DNA of 64,000 nt, taken from a candidate division WOR-1 bacterium RIFOXYB2_FULL_46_45 (GTDB lineage: Bacteria > Margulisbacteria > WOR-1 > XYC2-FULL-46-14). Position 1 is the first letter of the stretch. Each line of letters opens with the position of its first letter. The translations under genes and the position numbers were made by a program. Below are positions 21,951 to 33,056 of the stretch, piece after piece. The notes below the pieces were generated by a model. That model was not told where the DNA came from, made no database searches, and was given only the letters and a program-made list of their open reading frames with translations. The stretch is taken from the NCBI GenBank assembly GCA_001771585.1, contig MEUE01000004.1, positions 49,977 through 113,976 of the forward strand, in the 5' to 3' direction.

Positions 21951-23705
21951 ATGGCAAGCCAGGGAAAAATAATAAAAGTTTCCGGACCGCTGGTGGTGGC
22001 AAAAGAGGTTCCAAACGCCCGCATGGCCGATGTGGTAAAAGTCGGAGAAAAAGGAATTATAGGCGAGATCATCAAACTTGAGGGGGATTTTTCTTCCATA
22101 CAGGTTTACGAAGAGCCGGAAGGTTTGGGAGCGGGTGATCCGGTAGTTTCAACCGGACGTCCGCTTTCGGTAGAACTGGGACCGGGACTTTTGGAAAGCA
22201 TCTTCGACGGAATCGAGCGCCCTCTCCCCCTTATTTTAAAGGCCTCCGGTAATTTTATCGGACGCGGCATTTCGATCAACGCGCTTAACCGCGAAAAAAA
22301 ATGGGAGTTTACCCCGGCGGCCGCCGCGGGCGATTCGGTCACAACCGGAGATATTCTTGGAACCGTGCAGGAAACCTCTCTGATTAAACACCGGATCATG
22401 GTCCCTCCGGGAGTAGAAGGAAAACTGGAAGAGATAAAAACCGGATCTTTCACGATTGTTGAACCGATCGCCAGGATCAACGGAAAAGAGATAACCATGT
22501 TGCAATACTGGCCGGTCAGAAAAGCGCGCCCCTTTGCTTCCAAATTGCCGGCCACAGAACCGCTTATAACCGGCCAAAGAATCATCGACTCCTTCTTTAC
22601 CCTTGCCAAGGGGGGAGCGGCCTGCATTCCGGGCCCGTTCGGCAGCGGCAAAACGGTGGTACAGCACCAGCTGGCAAAATGGGCCGATGCCGACATCGTT
22701 ATTTTTGTCGGCTGCGGTGAACGCGGCAACGAAATGACCGATGTCTTAATCGAATTCCCTCAATTAAAAGACCCAAAGACCGGCCGCCCTTTGATGGAGC
22801 GGACCGTTTTAATCGCCAACACCTCCAATATGCCGATCGCGGCGCGCGAAGCTTCCGTCTACACCGGAGCGGCCATTGCCGAATACTACCGCGACATGGG
22901 CTACAATGTGCTGTTGTCCGCCGATTCCACTTCAAGATGGGCGGAGGCCTTAAGAGAAATGTCGGGCCGCCTCGAAGAGATGCCCGGAGAAGAGGGCTAT
23001 CCCGCCTATCTGGGCGGGCGTCTTGCCGATTTCTACGAGCGCTCCGGCTGCGGGATTTGCCTCGGCTCCGACAAAAGAAAAGGTTCTTTCACCATCGTCG
23101 GCTCGGTCTCTCCTCCCGGAGGAGACATGTCGGAACCGGTGGTGCAAAACACCCTGCGGATCGTCAAGGTTTTTTGGGGGCTGGATTACACCCTGGCGCA
23201 CAAGCGCCACTTTCCGGCAATCAACTGGCTGTCGAGCTACTCTCTGTACTTGAACAACCTGGAAGATTATTTTAAGGACAAAGTGGCGGAAGCTTGGAGC
23301 AAGACCAGAAACGAAGCGATGCGGCTTTTGTCGGAAGAAGCGGAACTGGAAGAGATTGTCCGGCTGGTCGGCCTTGACTCCCTGTCGGAGCGGGAGCAGT
23401 TGATCCTTTTTGTTTCCAAATCGATCCGCGAGGACTTTCTCTACCAGAGCGCTTTTGATCCGGTTGACCAGTTTTCCACGATGAAAAAACAATATCTAAT
23501 CCTGCGATTGATCGTCTCACTCTACCGCGAAGGGCTCAAAGCGATTGAAGCCGGAATCGCGCTGGAAGAGATTAAAAAACTGGAAGTGGTCGCGGAGATA
23601 GCCGGAACTCGCCTGATCCCCGAAGAACAGGCAGAAAAAGAGATTGCCGCGATTGAGGAACGGGTCAAACTGGATATTTCTGGACTGAAAGGAGCCGTTA
23701 AATGA
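21951..23705 (+). CDS. atpA: V-type ATP synthase subunit A (catalytic)
   Basis: [71 protein letters not shown]. Confidence 0.98.
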   Translation: MASQGKIIKVSGPLVVAKEVPNARMADVVKVGEKGIIGEIIKLEGDFSSIQVYEEPEGLGAGDPVVSTGRPLSVELGPGLLESIFDGIERPLPLILKASGNFIGRGISINALNREKKWEFTPAAAAGDSVTTGDILGTVQETSLIKHRIMVPPGVEGKLEEIKTGSFTIVEPIARINGKEITMLQYWPVRKARPFASKLPATEPLITGQRIIDSFFTLAKGGAACIPGPFGSGKTVVQHQLAKWADADIVIFVGCGERGNEMTDVLIEFPQLKDPKTGRPLMERTVLIANTSNMPIAAREASVYTGAAIAEYYRDMGYNVLLSADSTSRWAEALREMSGRLEEMPGEEGYPAYLGGRLADFYERSGCGICLGSDKRKGSFTIVGSVSPPGGDMSEPVVQNTLRIVKVFWGLDYTLAHKRHFPAINWLSSYSLYLNNLEDYFKDKVAEAWSKTRNEAMRLLSEEAELEEIVRLVGLDSLSEREQLILFVSKSIREDFLYQSAFDPVDQFSTMKKQYLILRLIVSLYREGLKAIEAGIALEEIKKLEVVAEIAGTRLIPEEQAEKEIAAIEERVKLDISGLKGAVK

Positions 23706-25078
23706 TAAAAGAATACCAAACTGTCACGGGAATTTCGGGTCCGCTTATTATCGCCGAAAAGATCGAAGGGGCCAAATTCGACGAAGTGGTTGAAATTGAA
23801 CTTGCCGACGGCGGACTCCGCACCGGTAAAGTGCTGGAGGTGGAAAACGACAAAGTTTTAATCCAGGTTTTTGAAGGGACCGACGGACTGGCGATCAAAT
23901 CCACAAAGTTACGGTTTACGGGACGCGGACTGGAGGCCAAGCTTGCCCCCGAACTGCTCGGAAGGATTTTTTCCGGCCTGGGCAATCCGATCGACGGCGC
24001 GCCGCAGATCCTGCCGCTAAAAAAATCGGATATCAACGGCGCGCCGATCAATCCCTGCGCCCGCGATTATCCGAACGACTTTATTCAGACAGGAATTTCG
24101 GCAATCGACGGCTTGAACACTTTGTCGCGCGGGCAGAAACTGCCGATCTTCTCCGGATCAGGGCTGTCGCACTCCCGCCTGGCGGCGCAGATCGCCCGGC
24201 AGGCCTCGGTTCTCCGCGGCGGGGATAAATTCGCGGTGGTCTTTGGCGCCATGGGGATCACCTTTGAAGAAGCGGAGTTTTTTATCGGTAACTTTAAAAA
24301 GACCGGCGCGATCGAAAACGCGGTCCTCTATCTTAACCTGGCCAACGATCCGGCGATCGAAAGGATCGCCACTCCCCGCGTCGCTTTGACCGCCGCAGAA
24401 TACCTGGCTTTTGAGCTGGGAATGCACGTACTGGTGATTTTAACCGACCTGACCAACTACTGCGAAGCGTTGAGGGAAGTTTCCGCCGCCAGGAAAGAGG
24501 TCCCCGGCCGGCGCGGATATCCGGGATATTTGTATACCGATCTTTCCACTCTTTACGAGCGGGCCGGCCGGATCAAGGGGAAAGCCGGTTCTATTACATT
24601 GATCCCGATCTTAACTATGCCCGACGACGACAAGACGCATCCGATTCCGGATCTGACCGGCTATATAACCGAGGGGCAGATCATTCTTGACCGCGGACTG
24701 GAGCGAAAAAATATTTATCCGCCGATCGATCCGCTCCCTTCCCTGTCGCGATTGAGGGACAAGGCGATCGGTGAAGGAAAAACCCGTGAAGATCATCCTT
24801 CACTTGCCAACCAGCTCTTTGCCTGCTACGCCCAGGGGAGAGAGGTGCGGGAACTGCTGGTGGTTTTGGGGGAAGGAGCGCTAAGCGACCTGGACCGCCT
24901 TTATCTGAAGTTTGCCGACAATTTTGAACAAAAATTCTTGAGACAGGGAGAAGAAGAGAACCGGACCATTGAACAAACTTTGGATCTGGGCTGGGAACTG
25001 CTCTCCATTCTGCCGAGAGAAGAATTAAAGCGGATCAAAGACGAAATTTACAACAAGTATGCCAAAGCAAAAAATTAA
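23702..25078 (+). CDS. atpB: V-type ATP synthase subunit B
   Basis: [72 protein letters not shown]. Confidence 0.98.
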   Translation: MIKEYQTVTGISGPLIIAEKIEGAKFDEVVEIELADGGLRTGKVLEVENDKVLIQVFEGTDGLAIKSTKLRFTGRGLEAKLAPELLGRIFSGLGNPIDGAPQILPLKKSDINGAPINPCARDYPNDFIQTGISAIDGLNTLSRGQKLPIFSGSGLSHSRLAAQIARQASVLRGGDKFAVVFGAMGITFEEAEFFIGNFKKTGAIENAVLYLNLANDPAIERIATPRVALTAAEYLAFELGMHVLVILTDLTNYCEALREVSAARKEVPGRRGYPGYLYTDLSTLYERAGRIKGKAGSITLIPILTMPDDDKTHPIPDLTGYITEGQIILDRGLERKNIYPPIDPLPSLSRLRDKAIGEGKTREDHPSLANQLFACYAQGREVRELLVVLGEGALSDLDRLYLKFADNFEQKFLRQGEEENRTIEQTLDLGWELLSILPREELKRIKDEIYNKYAKAKN

Positions 25079-25685
25079 CGCCACCAGGATGCAGCTGCTC
25101 CGCGTCAAGCGGAGAACCCTGCTTGCCAAAAAGGGACACAAGCTGTTAAAAGACAAGCTGGACGGGCTGATTCGGCAGCTGCTACAAACGGTTAAAGAAC
25201 ACCGAAAGCTGGGCGACCGGATGGAAAAGGAACTTTCCGTCCTCTTTTCAAAAGTGGTGATCGCCGCGGCGCAAATCGATCTTAAAGAGCTCCCCCCCTC
25301 TTCCTGCAAAAGCGGAGTTGACATAGCCATAAAAAATATCATGGGAGTTAAGATCCCGATCTATTCGGTAAAGGTGGAGGGGGATCCGGTCTCCTACGGG
25401 CTGGCCCACACTCCGATTGAGCTGGACCAAGCCCTGATACGATTCAAGGAGATTTTACCCGAATTGGTGAAACTGGCGGAATTTGTTAAAACCATGCAGG
25501 TGCTCGCCGCGCAGATTATCGAAATTAAACGCCGGGTCAACGCCCTGGAATACAAGCTGATCCCGGAATTGGAACAGGCGGCGCGCTTTATCCGGATGAA
25601 ACTGGCGGAAATGGAGCTTGGCACGACTGTTTCTCTTCTGAAGATTAAAGAGATGGCGGAGAAGAGACGGCTTGTTCAAAAATAG
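25059..25685 (+). CDS. atpD: V-type ATP synthase subunit D
   Basis: [44 protein letters not shown]. Confidence 0.95.
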   Translation: MPKQKINATRMQLLRVKRRTLLAKKGHKLLKDKLDGLIRQLLQTVKEHRKLGDRMEKELSVLFSKVVIAAAQIDLKELPPSSCKSGVDIAIKNIMGVKIPIYSVKVEGDPVSYGLAHTPIELDQALIRFKEILPELVKLAEFVKTMQVLAAQIIEIKRRVNALEYKLIPELEQAARFIRMKLAEMELGTTVSLLKIKEMAEKRRLVQK

Positions 25686-26850
25686 AGAGCGCCGTGTCAA
25701 TTTGCTTTTTATTGATATTCAAAGCCGGAACAAAACGGATAACGGTCCCGTCCGCTCCAGTTGAGATCAAAACCAATTGCTTCTCAAGACAATAGTTTAA
25801 GATGTTTTTTACAATATTCGAGTCGCCGAAATCCACCCCCAGCATCAGCCCCCGCCCCCGCACCTCTTTAATCGCCGGGAATTTCTCCTTCAGCTCCAAA
25901 AGTTTTTTCTTTAAATAATCGCCGAGTTTTTTGGCGTTGGCAACCAGCTTTTCGGATTTAATTACAGAAATCGTCGCGATCGCCGCCGCGCAGCTGACCG
26001 GGTTCCCGCCAAAGGTCGATCCGTGAGCTCCGGGCGACCACTTTGCCATAAGTTCAGCCGAAGCAACACAGGCCCCAAGCGGCAGTCCGGAGGCGATCCC
26101 TTTTGCCATCGTCATAATGTCCGGGATTATCCCAAAATGCTCCGCCGCGAACCAGGCGCCGGTATGCCCGAAGCCGGTTTGGACCTCGTCTAAAATCAAC
26201 AGTACCCCGTATTTGTCGCAAAGCGCTCTTAATCCTTTTACAAATTCAAGCGGAGCTTCGATATACCCCCCCTCCCCCAGCATCGGCTCCAAAATTGCCC
26301 CCGCGATCGAATGGCTTTGCATGAGCTGTTCAACTTGAGCCAGATCAAATTCCGAAATATAAAACTCCTGCAAAAGGGGATCATAGCCGTCCCGATATTT
26401 CATCTTTGAAGTGGTTGCCGAAAGTGCTCCGAGTGTCCGGCCGTGAAAACCGCCCTTGAAAGCGATGATCCCCGGTTTTTTGGTCGAATATTTTGCCAGC
26501 TTGATCGCCGATTCAACCGCTTCCGATCCGCTCTGGCAGAAGAAACTTTGCGCGTTTTTGATCGGGACAATTTTGGAAATTTCTTCCGCTAATTTTATGT
26601 ACGGTTCATACAAAGCAACACCGATACAGATGTGCATTAATTGCTTGGCTTGTTTGGAGACCGCCGCCGCGACCTTGGGATGGCAGTGGCCGACCACCGT
26701 CGTCGCGATCCCGGTTGAAAAATCAAGATACTTTTTTCCGTCCATTCCGATCAGATACGACCCCTTCCCCCCTTTTATCTCAAGGTCGGGAAAATAGCGT
26801 CCCAGAACCGGGGAAGTGTACTTCTTAAATTTTTCTAGCAACTTTGGCAT
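25645..26850 (-). CDS. Class III PLP aminotransferase (4-aminobutyrate/acetylornithine aminotransferase family)
   Basis: GSEAVESAIKLAKYSTKKPGIIAFKGGFHGRTLGALSAT; LILDEVQTGFGHTGAWFAAEHFGIIPDIMTMAKGI. Confidence 0.92.
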   Translation of the reverse strand: MPKLLEKFKKYTSPVLGRYFPDLEIKGGKGSYLIGMDGKKYLDFSTGIATTVVGHCHPKVAAAVSKQAKQLMHICIGVALYEPYIKLAEEISKIVPIKNAQSFFCQSGSEAVESAIKLAKYSTKKPGIIAFKGGFHGRTLGALSATTSKMKYRDGYDPLLQEFYISEFDLAQVEQLMQSHSIAGAILEPMLGEGGYIEAPLEFVKGLRALCDKYGVLLILDEVQTGFGHTGAWFAAEHFGIIPDIMTMAKGIASGLPLGACVASAELMAKWSPGAHGSTFGGNPVSCAAAIATISVIKSEKLVANAKKLGDYLKKKLLELKEKFPAIKEVRGRGLMLGVDFGDSNIVKNILNYCLEKQLVLISTGADGTVIRFVPALNINKKQIDTALSIFEQAVSSPPSL

Positions 26851-26873
26851 CTTCTAGTCTTCCTCCTTACCGT

Positions 26874-26894
26874 CCCTCTCCCTCTGGGAGAGGG
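26874..26894. repeat. REP-like palindrome CCCTCTCCC-TCT-GGGAGAGGG
   Basis: 9-bp perfect arms; followed by ATTAAGGGTGAGGG. Confidence 0.75.
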
Positions 26895-26961
26895 ATTAAG
26901 GGTGAGGGTAACATTATAGCGTACTTGCGGCAAAACTTCAAAATTGCTATACTTTGAACCG

Positions 26962-29079
26962 ATGAGATTTTTGAAAATTATCGTTTTTTTTCTCTTTGTT
27001 TTACTCCTGCCCTTTGAAGCTTTGGCGGCCGATTATGTCGAAGGGGAAGTCCTCTTTAAATTGAGAGAACCGGTTAATACCCTAAAAATCAAAGGAGCCG
27101 GAAAAACCGACAAAATCGAGAAAGTTTTTAAGGATGCCGTCCCCGAAAAAAACACTTCGCTTAGCGTCCGAACAAAAAAACAGGTGCGGGTGCCAGACCT
27201 TTCGCAAATTTATGTGATCCGTTTTTCCAAGGAGCGAAAAGTGGCCGATGTAATAAAAGAGCTGAAAGCGGACGGCAACGTCCTCTACGCGGAACCAAAT
27301 TATATTGCAAGAGCGGTTTCAACCACTCCCGACGATACCTATTATAGCCAGCAATGGGGCTTAACAAAAATCGGGATGCCGGCGGCCTGGGACGCGGCAA
27401 AGGGAGAGAGCGGAATCGTGATCGCGGTGGCCGACACCGGAGTGGAATACACGCATGAAGATCTTTCGTCCAAGGTGATCAAGGGCTGGAATTATATCTC
27501 TGACAACAACGATCCGCTGGATGATAACGGGCATGGAACCCATGTCGCCGGAATAGCCGCGGCAATGACCAATAATGCCAAAGGTGTCGCCGGAGTCGGC
27601 TGGAACCATAATATTTTGGCGGTAAAGGTGCTGGATTCGAACGGAGACGGAAGTATTGCGGATGTTTCGAACGGGATAAAATACGCCGCCGATTATGGAT
27701 CGGATGTTATTAATTTAAGTTTGGGGGACGACAGCCCCAGCAGTACATTAAAAGAAGCGGTCGACTACGCGATCGCGAAAGGATCTCTACTGGTTTGTGC
27801 CGCGGGAAACGAAAATACCAGCGAACCGCTCTACCCTGCCGCTTATGACGGAGTGCTGGCGGTTGCCGCCACGGACTCAAGCGACCAAAGATCGATTTGG
27901 AGCGCCACCAGAGCGTCAAACTGGGGAACCTGGGTCGATCTGGCCGCTCCCGGGACTTCAATTTACAGCACTTATATTGGCAACAGTTATGCTTATGAAA
28001 GTGGAACCTCTATGGCCTCCCCGTTTGTCGCCGGAGTGGCCGCCCTCCTCTTTTCGGTGCATCCGACCTGGACTTATTCACAAGTTGCCGACTGGCTAAA
28101 ATCTACCGCCGCCACGATTTCTCCTGACCATTACATTGGCACCGGACGATTAGACGCCGAAGCTACTATGGATCTCCCGATCGCCGAAATAACTTCGCCG
28201 GAAACTCTTGAGGTGATCGGTGGGACAGCAACAATTAAGGGGACCGCAAATACCGAAATAAATTTTGGAAGTTATACCGTAAAAGTTGGGGCAGGAGCTT
28301 CCCCTTCATCCTATTCGACTATTGCGACTTCAACCGCCAAGGTGGTTTCCGGCACCCTTGCCACCTATACCACTACGACAACTAACGACGGAACCCATAC
28401 CATAAAATTATCGGCTGAAAACACCAGTCCGGTTACCAGGGAAACTACCCGTACAGTTATCATCGACAACACTTCTCCGACCGCGGAGATAACTTCCCCG
28501 GCAAGCGGGGCAACGATGACCAGCTCGGTAACATTTGAAGGTTCCGCTTCGGACGCCAATCTTCTTTATTACACGCTGGAACATTCGCTGGACGGTGTAA
28601 CTTATACCAATATCGGAACTTACACTACCAATGTGACCGGCGGAACGCTCGGAACCTGGAACACTTCCGGGTTAAACGGAACTTATACCGTCAAGCTCAA
28701 TGTGGTTGACGACGCTGGACATTCAACCTCAAAAACGATTAGTTTGACGATAAATAATCCGACCAACAACAAAAGCGTTACGGGACAAAGCGTCGCCTCC
28801 CCCAACCCGTTCAACCCGTCAACGGAAAATTACACTTATTTGACCTACACCCTAAACGGCAACTTTAACACCTCGGTCTATCTTTTTGATCTCACCGGAC
28901 GGCTGATCTTCAAAAAGAATTGTTTGGCGGGAGAAGACGGAGCCAAGGCGGGACAGAACAAAGTTGCCTGGAACGGCAAAGATAATTTTGGCAGCGTGGT
29001 TTCCAACGGGGCTTATATTTTTAAGGTTGTCTCCGACGGAACAGTGGTCGGAAGCGGAAAGATTATCGTCCTCTACTAA
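26962..29079 (+). CDS. Secreted subtilisin-like (S8) serine protease with Ig-like and FlgD-like C-terminal domains
   Basis: VADTGVEYTHEDL; DDNGHGTHVAGIAAA; YESGTSMASPFVAGVAALL; PNPFNPSTENYTYLTYTL...GAYIFKVVSDG; signal peptide; ATG 26962 preferred. Confidence 0.94.
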   Translation: MRFLKIIVFFLFVLLLPFEALAADYVEGEVLFKLREPVNTLKIKGAGKTDKIEKVFKDAVPEKNTSLSVRTKKQVRVPDLSQIYVIRFSKERKVADVIKELKADGNVLYAEPNYIARAVSTTPDDTYYSQQWGLTKIGMPAAWDAAKGESGIVIAVADTGVEYTHEDLSSKVIKGWNYISDNNDPLDDNGHGTHVAGIAAAMTNNAKGVAGVGWNHNILAVKVLDSNGDGSIADVSNGIKYAADYGSDVINLSLGDDSPSSTLKEAVDYAIAKGSLLVCAAGNENTSEPLYPAAYDGVLAVAATDSSDQRSIWSATRASNWGTWVDLAAPGTSIYSTYIGNSYAYESGTSMASPFVAGVAALLFSVHPTWTYSQVADWLKSTAATISPDHYIGTGRLDAEATMDLPIAEITSPETLEVIGGTATIKGTANTEINFGSYTVKVGAGASPSSYSTIATSTAKVVSGTLATYTTTTTNDGTHTIKLSAENTSPVTRETTRTVIIDNTSPTAEITSPASGATMTSSVTFEGSASDANLLYYTLEHSLDGVTYTNIGTYTTNVTGGTLGTWNTSGLNGTYTVKLNVVDDAGHSTSKTISLTINNPTNNKSVTGQSVASPNPFNPSTENYTYLTYTLNGNFNTSVYLFDLTGRLIFKKNCLAGEDGAKAGQNKVAWNGKDNFGSVVSNGAYIFKVVSDGTVVGSGKIIVLY

Positions 29080-32000
29080 AAGTTCAGCGCCCCTTCAAAA
29101 CTGACCGAAGTCGCCTTGAAGTTGTCGGTGTCCTTCAGCCCGTTGACGTAGCCAACCTGCTTCCATCGTCCGGTCAAATCGATCGTATCCAAAACCGGGT
29201 TCATGGTATTGGTCGGAATCTTAAAAGTAATACTGGCATCATTGGTTTCGGTACGGTAATCCTGCGCCGGAAAAGTGCCGTTTGACAAAACCTCCCCCAT
29301 GTTGTGCTCGTAAGAATAAACATAAGCCAAGGTTCCCCAGTTGAAAAAGCCGCGGCTGGCCTTGACGCTGTAAATATACTTCTGCCTGATCTGGTCGTCG
29401 GTCAAACGGGTCGTTGTTTTTAAGTTGTAATCGCCGTTGACCGTGGTGCTAAAGATATTAAGCGTCGCTTTTACCACCGTCGACTGGGCGCTGGTGTTTA
29501 AAAAGGTCCCGTCTTTCATATTGCGGTAATCGGTCTGGATAAAACCGGGCGTAACCGTCAGCACCGGAAATGGGGTAATCGACAAATCGTATTTTTGGGT
29601 CAAGGTCTGCTCCTCAAGCGACGACTCGGAACTTCCCGAGGGGGTCAGCTGATTGTTGTAAAGTAGCGACAGTTTTTGCGAGAATTCCAGTTTGGAAGTT
29701 TTGATCGGAATAAAATTAAAATCATAGCTGTTGCTGCGGTTCTTCCCGACATAGCCGGTCTGATAAACGTTTTCGTTTTGGGAATAAATCAACCCGCCGT
29801 TTAACCGCTGGCTTGGGTCAAGCCGGACCGAAAAAGAACTCCTTTCGGTCTTGGGGTTCTGGGAAGCGTTGACAACCGAGGGGGTCTCCGACCGGTTGTA
29901 ATCGTAAAGGGTGGTAAAGGGAGTCCAAGGGCGGAAATCAACATGGTAGCTGGCATTGCGCGTCTCCACAAGAGAATAAGTCGGCTTGATCGTCTGCTGT
30001 TCGTCGTAGGCCAGCGTAAAAGTATTGGTCCACTTTTTGATGCTCCCCATCGTCAGATCAAGATTTACGTTGTAGCCGTAGTTGCGGGAATATTTCTTCG
30101 CGGAGACCGCCTCAAGCGTTGTCCCGTAGTTTGAAAGCGTCTCCGGTTCGGTCACCTGGTAATTATAATTTAACTTCAAACGGTCGGAGAAGCCGATGTC
30201 TTCCTGCAGGTACAAATAGCCGCTCCCGGTCTTTGCCAATCCGACCTTGTCGTCGGAATTGGAAAGTTTTCCTTCGTATTTCTGGTTCCAGGTTACCAGC
30301 CCGCGCTTCAACTGCACCGGATAAATCCCACCGCTGGTATCGTATTGGACGCTTTTCCTGCTCTGGTCCTGCGCCGCGATCTCATAGCGCCGAAAATCGA
30401 CCGCGACCCTGGCCGCCTTATTCGGATTGATCGACAGGGTATATCTACGATCGTAACTGCTGGTAAAAAGGCCGGACTTGTTGGCAATCGGATCGTTTAA
30501 TTCCTTGTACCAATAGCCGATATTAAGATCGTGGAACTTCGGGTCAAACGCGGCGCTGAAATTCTGCGAATTGCTCCCGATCCCAAGGGACAAGCCACCC
30601 ATCGGGGCAAAAGTGGAACCGACGTCGCGCTTGTCGTAATTAAAGTTAAAAAATCCGACCTCGCTCTTGGCTCCCCACTTGTAGGCGCTGCCGCTCACTT
30701 CGGTCTTCTGCTGGGTACCGGCGCTGGATTGAAAATTATAATCGACCGAAACCACGTCGGTAGTGCTGAATGTTATATAATAAAAATTGATCGTCCCGGA
30801 AGTGTAGTCGATCGAATAATCGATCTCGCGGTTGCGCAGATAGTTCTTCACATAGACCATTTCCGAGTTCTCGATCACCGGAAGATTGCTAAGTTTTACC
30901 CTTCTGGTGCTCCCGTCAAAGCCGGTAAAACTTTCGGTTGTGGAAGTATAAGAAATAACTTTATCGGAAGCGGAAGAGGCCATCTGGGCGGTAAAATCCA
31001 AAAGCTTCCCCAGCTTCAAGCTGACGTCCGCCCCAGCCACCTGCTGTTTGATGTCTCCGTCCTGAACCACCGCCGGAGGGACATAGCGGAATTCAAGAGA
31101 AAAACTTTTGTCGATGGAAAGGGGATCGTTAAAAGTTATCTGCGGAGGGGCATTGTTATAATAATTGATCGAGTAGCCGGTTGTTCCGGCATCATACGCT
31201 TCCGGAGAACTGTTGCGCCGGTAAGTGGTCGGATTTGATCCCGGAACGGTAACTTTGACAATTTCGGATCCGGGAACCAGGTTCAGGTAGCCCTTTATGT
31301 CATAAACACGCCCGCCGTTGCCATAGCTGGAAAACCTGGCCACCACGCTTTTATAGTACGTATAAGAAACTAAAACCTCCGAACTTGCCTCAATGGTAGT
31401 CAACAGCTTGATCGTACCGGTCTTATATCCATCCGAAAGGTCGTATGAATCGTTCATATAGTGAAGTGAGGTCGTGGGATTTACCACCGCTTTCCCCTGC
31501 GCGTTCGCTTCAACCGATGGAATAACATAGTCAACCCCGTAGGCAAGCGTTGTCCCGTTTTTTGTTAACGTGAGGCGCCCCCCCTCCGCGGTTGAAACCA
31601 AAGGCAAATTAAGGATGTAAATCGCGTTGCCGTTGGCAATGATATCCGAACCTTTGTATTTTTCTCCCAGTATGTCAACCGTCGGCAAACTGCTGCTCTG
31701 CTTGGACGATTCCTGCAAAAAGCTCGCCCCAACCGTGGCGCTGGTCAGTTTTTTTCTCGCTTCGGCCGAAGCGGTGTCGACCAGCTTGTGGTCGTAAACG
31801 GCCGCAATCAGGGAGGTGGTTGAAATCGGCTGATAAAACATGATGGACCCGCGGCCGTAATTGATCGCGTAATCAAAATCCCTGACCAGGAGCTTGTTGT
31901 CAACTTTTATCGTCTCCGAATTCTTAATGATCCCTTTGTAATCAAAATAATAGTTCCCCTTGCTCCCCGTCCCCTGGATACTGTCCGCCTCACGGCTGAT

Positions 32001-33056
32001 CCGATAATAGCGGTAGGTTACGGTGACCGGTTCCTGTGTGGTCGGGGTCTGAAGATAAAACCGGAGCAGGCCGTCGTTATAATCAAGCCGGTAGTCCTCT
32101 TCTTTTTTAAGCGTCTTCCCCTCAAAGCTGATGTTTTCCGAAAATTCTTCAACCGGAAAAAAACTCAAGCGAAAAGCGTTCCCTTCCGAGGTTGAAACCT
32201 CACCCGAAGTCAAAGAATAGACATCGTTTGGAAAAACTTCGGTCGTGGTGGTGTCGATATATTCCGGAGTGGCTTCTTCCTGCGGGACAAAATCGGCCGG
32301 ATTAAAAGAGTAGCCCCCTTCAAACCCGGTAAAATTGCGCTTGGATAAAGTTGGAAAAAAGAAATCGACGATATTGGTATATTCAAAACTATATTTAATT
32401 TCGTCAAGCGGCGTTAAAATTTGGGTAAAAGTGACTTTCCCTTCAAAATAATCGATGATGTAATCAACCTTGCGGGTCAACTTCTTGTTGTTTACTTCAA
32501 TGTATTCGGACCCTTCGACAATGGAACCTTTCCCCAAACTATAGGGGCCGCGGGTCCCGTTCCCTCTCTGTGAAATCAGGTTCTGGACCTGGCTGCGCAG
32601 TTTGGAGGTCGGGACCAATTTTAAGTCGTAATTGTCCCCCTTCGATTTGATTATGACCCCGTTTAACGATTTGGTGGCGGAGGCAAATTCGTTGCGGGTA
32701 AAAGCAACGTTGATGTCGCCAAAAGTCAGCTCGTGTTTGTTGTCGTAGTTGACCGTAACGTCAAAGGTCTCCGGAATTTCCGGCTCCTGGTCAATTCTAT
32801 AGGTAACCTTTAATTTATCGGAAAGGTCGGCGGCAATCGCCAGTTTCAAACGCTCCTGCCAGGCCAAACCGGAACTTAGGGGAGAATAGCCAAGCTGGGT
32901 GATACCGATTGACTGGTTTACTTCGGGCCTAACGGTTAAGCTCTTGTATTCCCATTTTTTATAGCCGGAGATATCAATCTTTGGATAATTTTCTGAAAAA
33001 GAGGCGGAGGATAAAAGAAACAAAAGGGAAAGAAAAACCGGAAAAAATTTCTTCAT
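29076..33056 (-). CDS. 1326-aa secreted/outer-membrane protein: at least 6 repeats of a beta-rich module followed by beta-barrel-like C-terminus ending in Phe
   Basis: Signal peptide MKKFFPVFLSLLFLLSSASFS; repeats like NSEMVYVKNYLRNREIDYSIDYTSGTINFYY...DVVSVDYNF; alternating aromatic/polar strands, terminal FEGALNF. Confidence 0.75.
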   Translation of the reverse strand: MKKFFPVFLSLLFLLSSASFSENYPKIDISGYKKWEYKSLTVRPEVNQSIGITQLGYSPLSSGLAWQERLKLAIAADLSDKLKVTYRIDQEPEIPETFDVTVNYDNKHELTFGDINVAFTRNEFASATKSLNGVIIKSKGDNYDLKLVPTSKLRSQVQNLISQRGNGTRGPYSLGKGSIVEGSEYIEVNNKKLTRKVDYIIDYFEGKVTFTQILTPLDEIKYSFEYTNIVDFFFPTLSKRNFTGFEGGYSFNPADFVPQEEATPEYIDTTTTEVFPNDVYSLTSGEVSTSEGNAFRLSFFPVEEFSENISFEGKTLKKEEDYRLDYNDGLLRFYLQTPTTQEPVTVTYRYYRISREADSIQGTGSKGNYYFDYKGIIKNSETIKVDNKLLVRDFDYAINYGRGSIMFYQPISTTSLIAAVYDHKLVDTASAEARKKLTSATVGASFLQESSKQSSSLPTVDILGEKYKGSDIIANGNAIYILNLPLVSTAEGGRLTLTKNGTTLAYGVDYVIPSVEANAQGKAVVNPTTSLHYMNDSYDLSDGYKTGTIKLLTTIEASSEVLVSYTYYKSVVARFSSYGNGGRVYDIKGYLNLVPGSEIVKVTVPGSNPTTYRRNSSPEAYDAGTTGYSINYYNNAPPQITFNDPLSIDKSFSLEFRYVPPAVVQDGDIKQQVAGADVSLKLGKLLDFTAQMASSASDKVISYTSTTESFTGFDGSTRRVKLSNLPVIENSEMVYVKNYLRNREIDYSIDYTSGTINFYYITFSTTDVVSVDYNFQSSAGTQQKTEVSGSAYKWGAKSEVGFFNFNYDKRDVGSTFAPMGGLSLGIGSNSQNFSAAFDPKFHDLNIGYWYKELNDPIANKSGLFTSSYDRRYTLSINPNKAARVAVDFRRYEIAAQDQSRKSVQYDTSGGIYPVQLKRGLVTWNQKYEGKLSNSDDKVGLAKTGSGYLYLQEDIGFSDRLKLNYNYQVTEPETLSNYGTTLEAVSAKKYSRNYGYNVNLDLTMGSIKKWTNTFTLAYDEQQTIKPTYSLVETRNASYHVDFRPWTPFTTLYDYNRSETPSVVNASQNPKTERSSFSVRLDPSQRLNGGLIYSQNENVYQTGYVGKNRSNSYDFNFIPIKTSKLEFSQKLSLLYNNQLTPSGSSESSLEEQTLTQKYDLSITPFPVLTVTPGFIQTDYRNMKDGTFLNTSAQSTVVKATLNIFSTTVNGDYNLKTTTRLTDDQIRQKYIYSVKASRGFFNWGTLAYVYSYEHNMGEVLSNGTFPAQDYRTETNDASITFKIPTNTMNPVLDTIDLTGRWKQVGYVNGLKDTDNFKATSVSFEGALNF

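Noticed and set aside
22106-22729. 207-aa minus-strand ORF
   Set aside because: Antisense to V-ATPase subunit A.
30531-31238. 235-aa plus-strand ORF
   Set aside because: Antisense to the 1326-aa OMP gene; no recognisable protein features.
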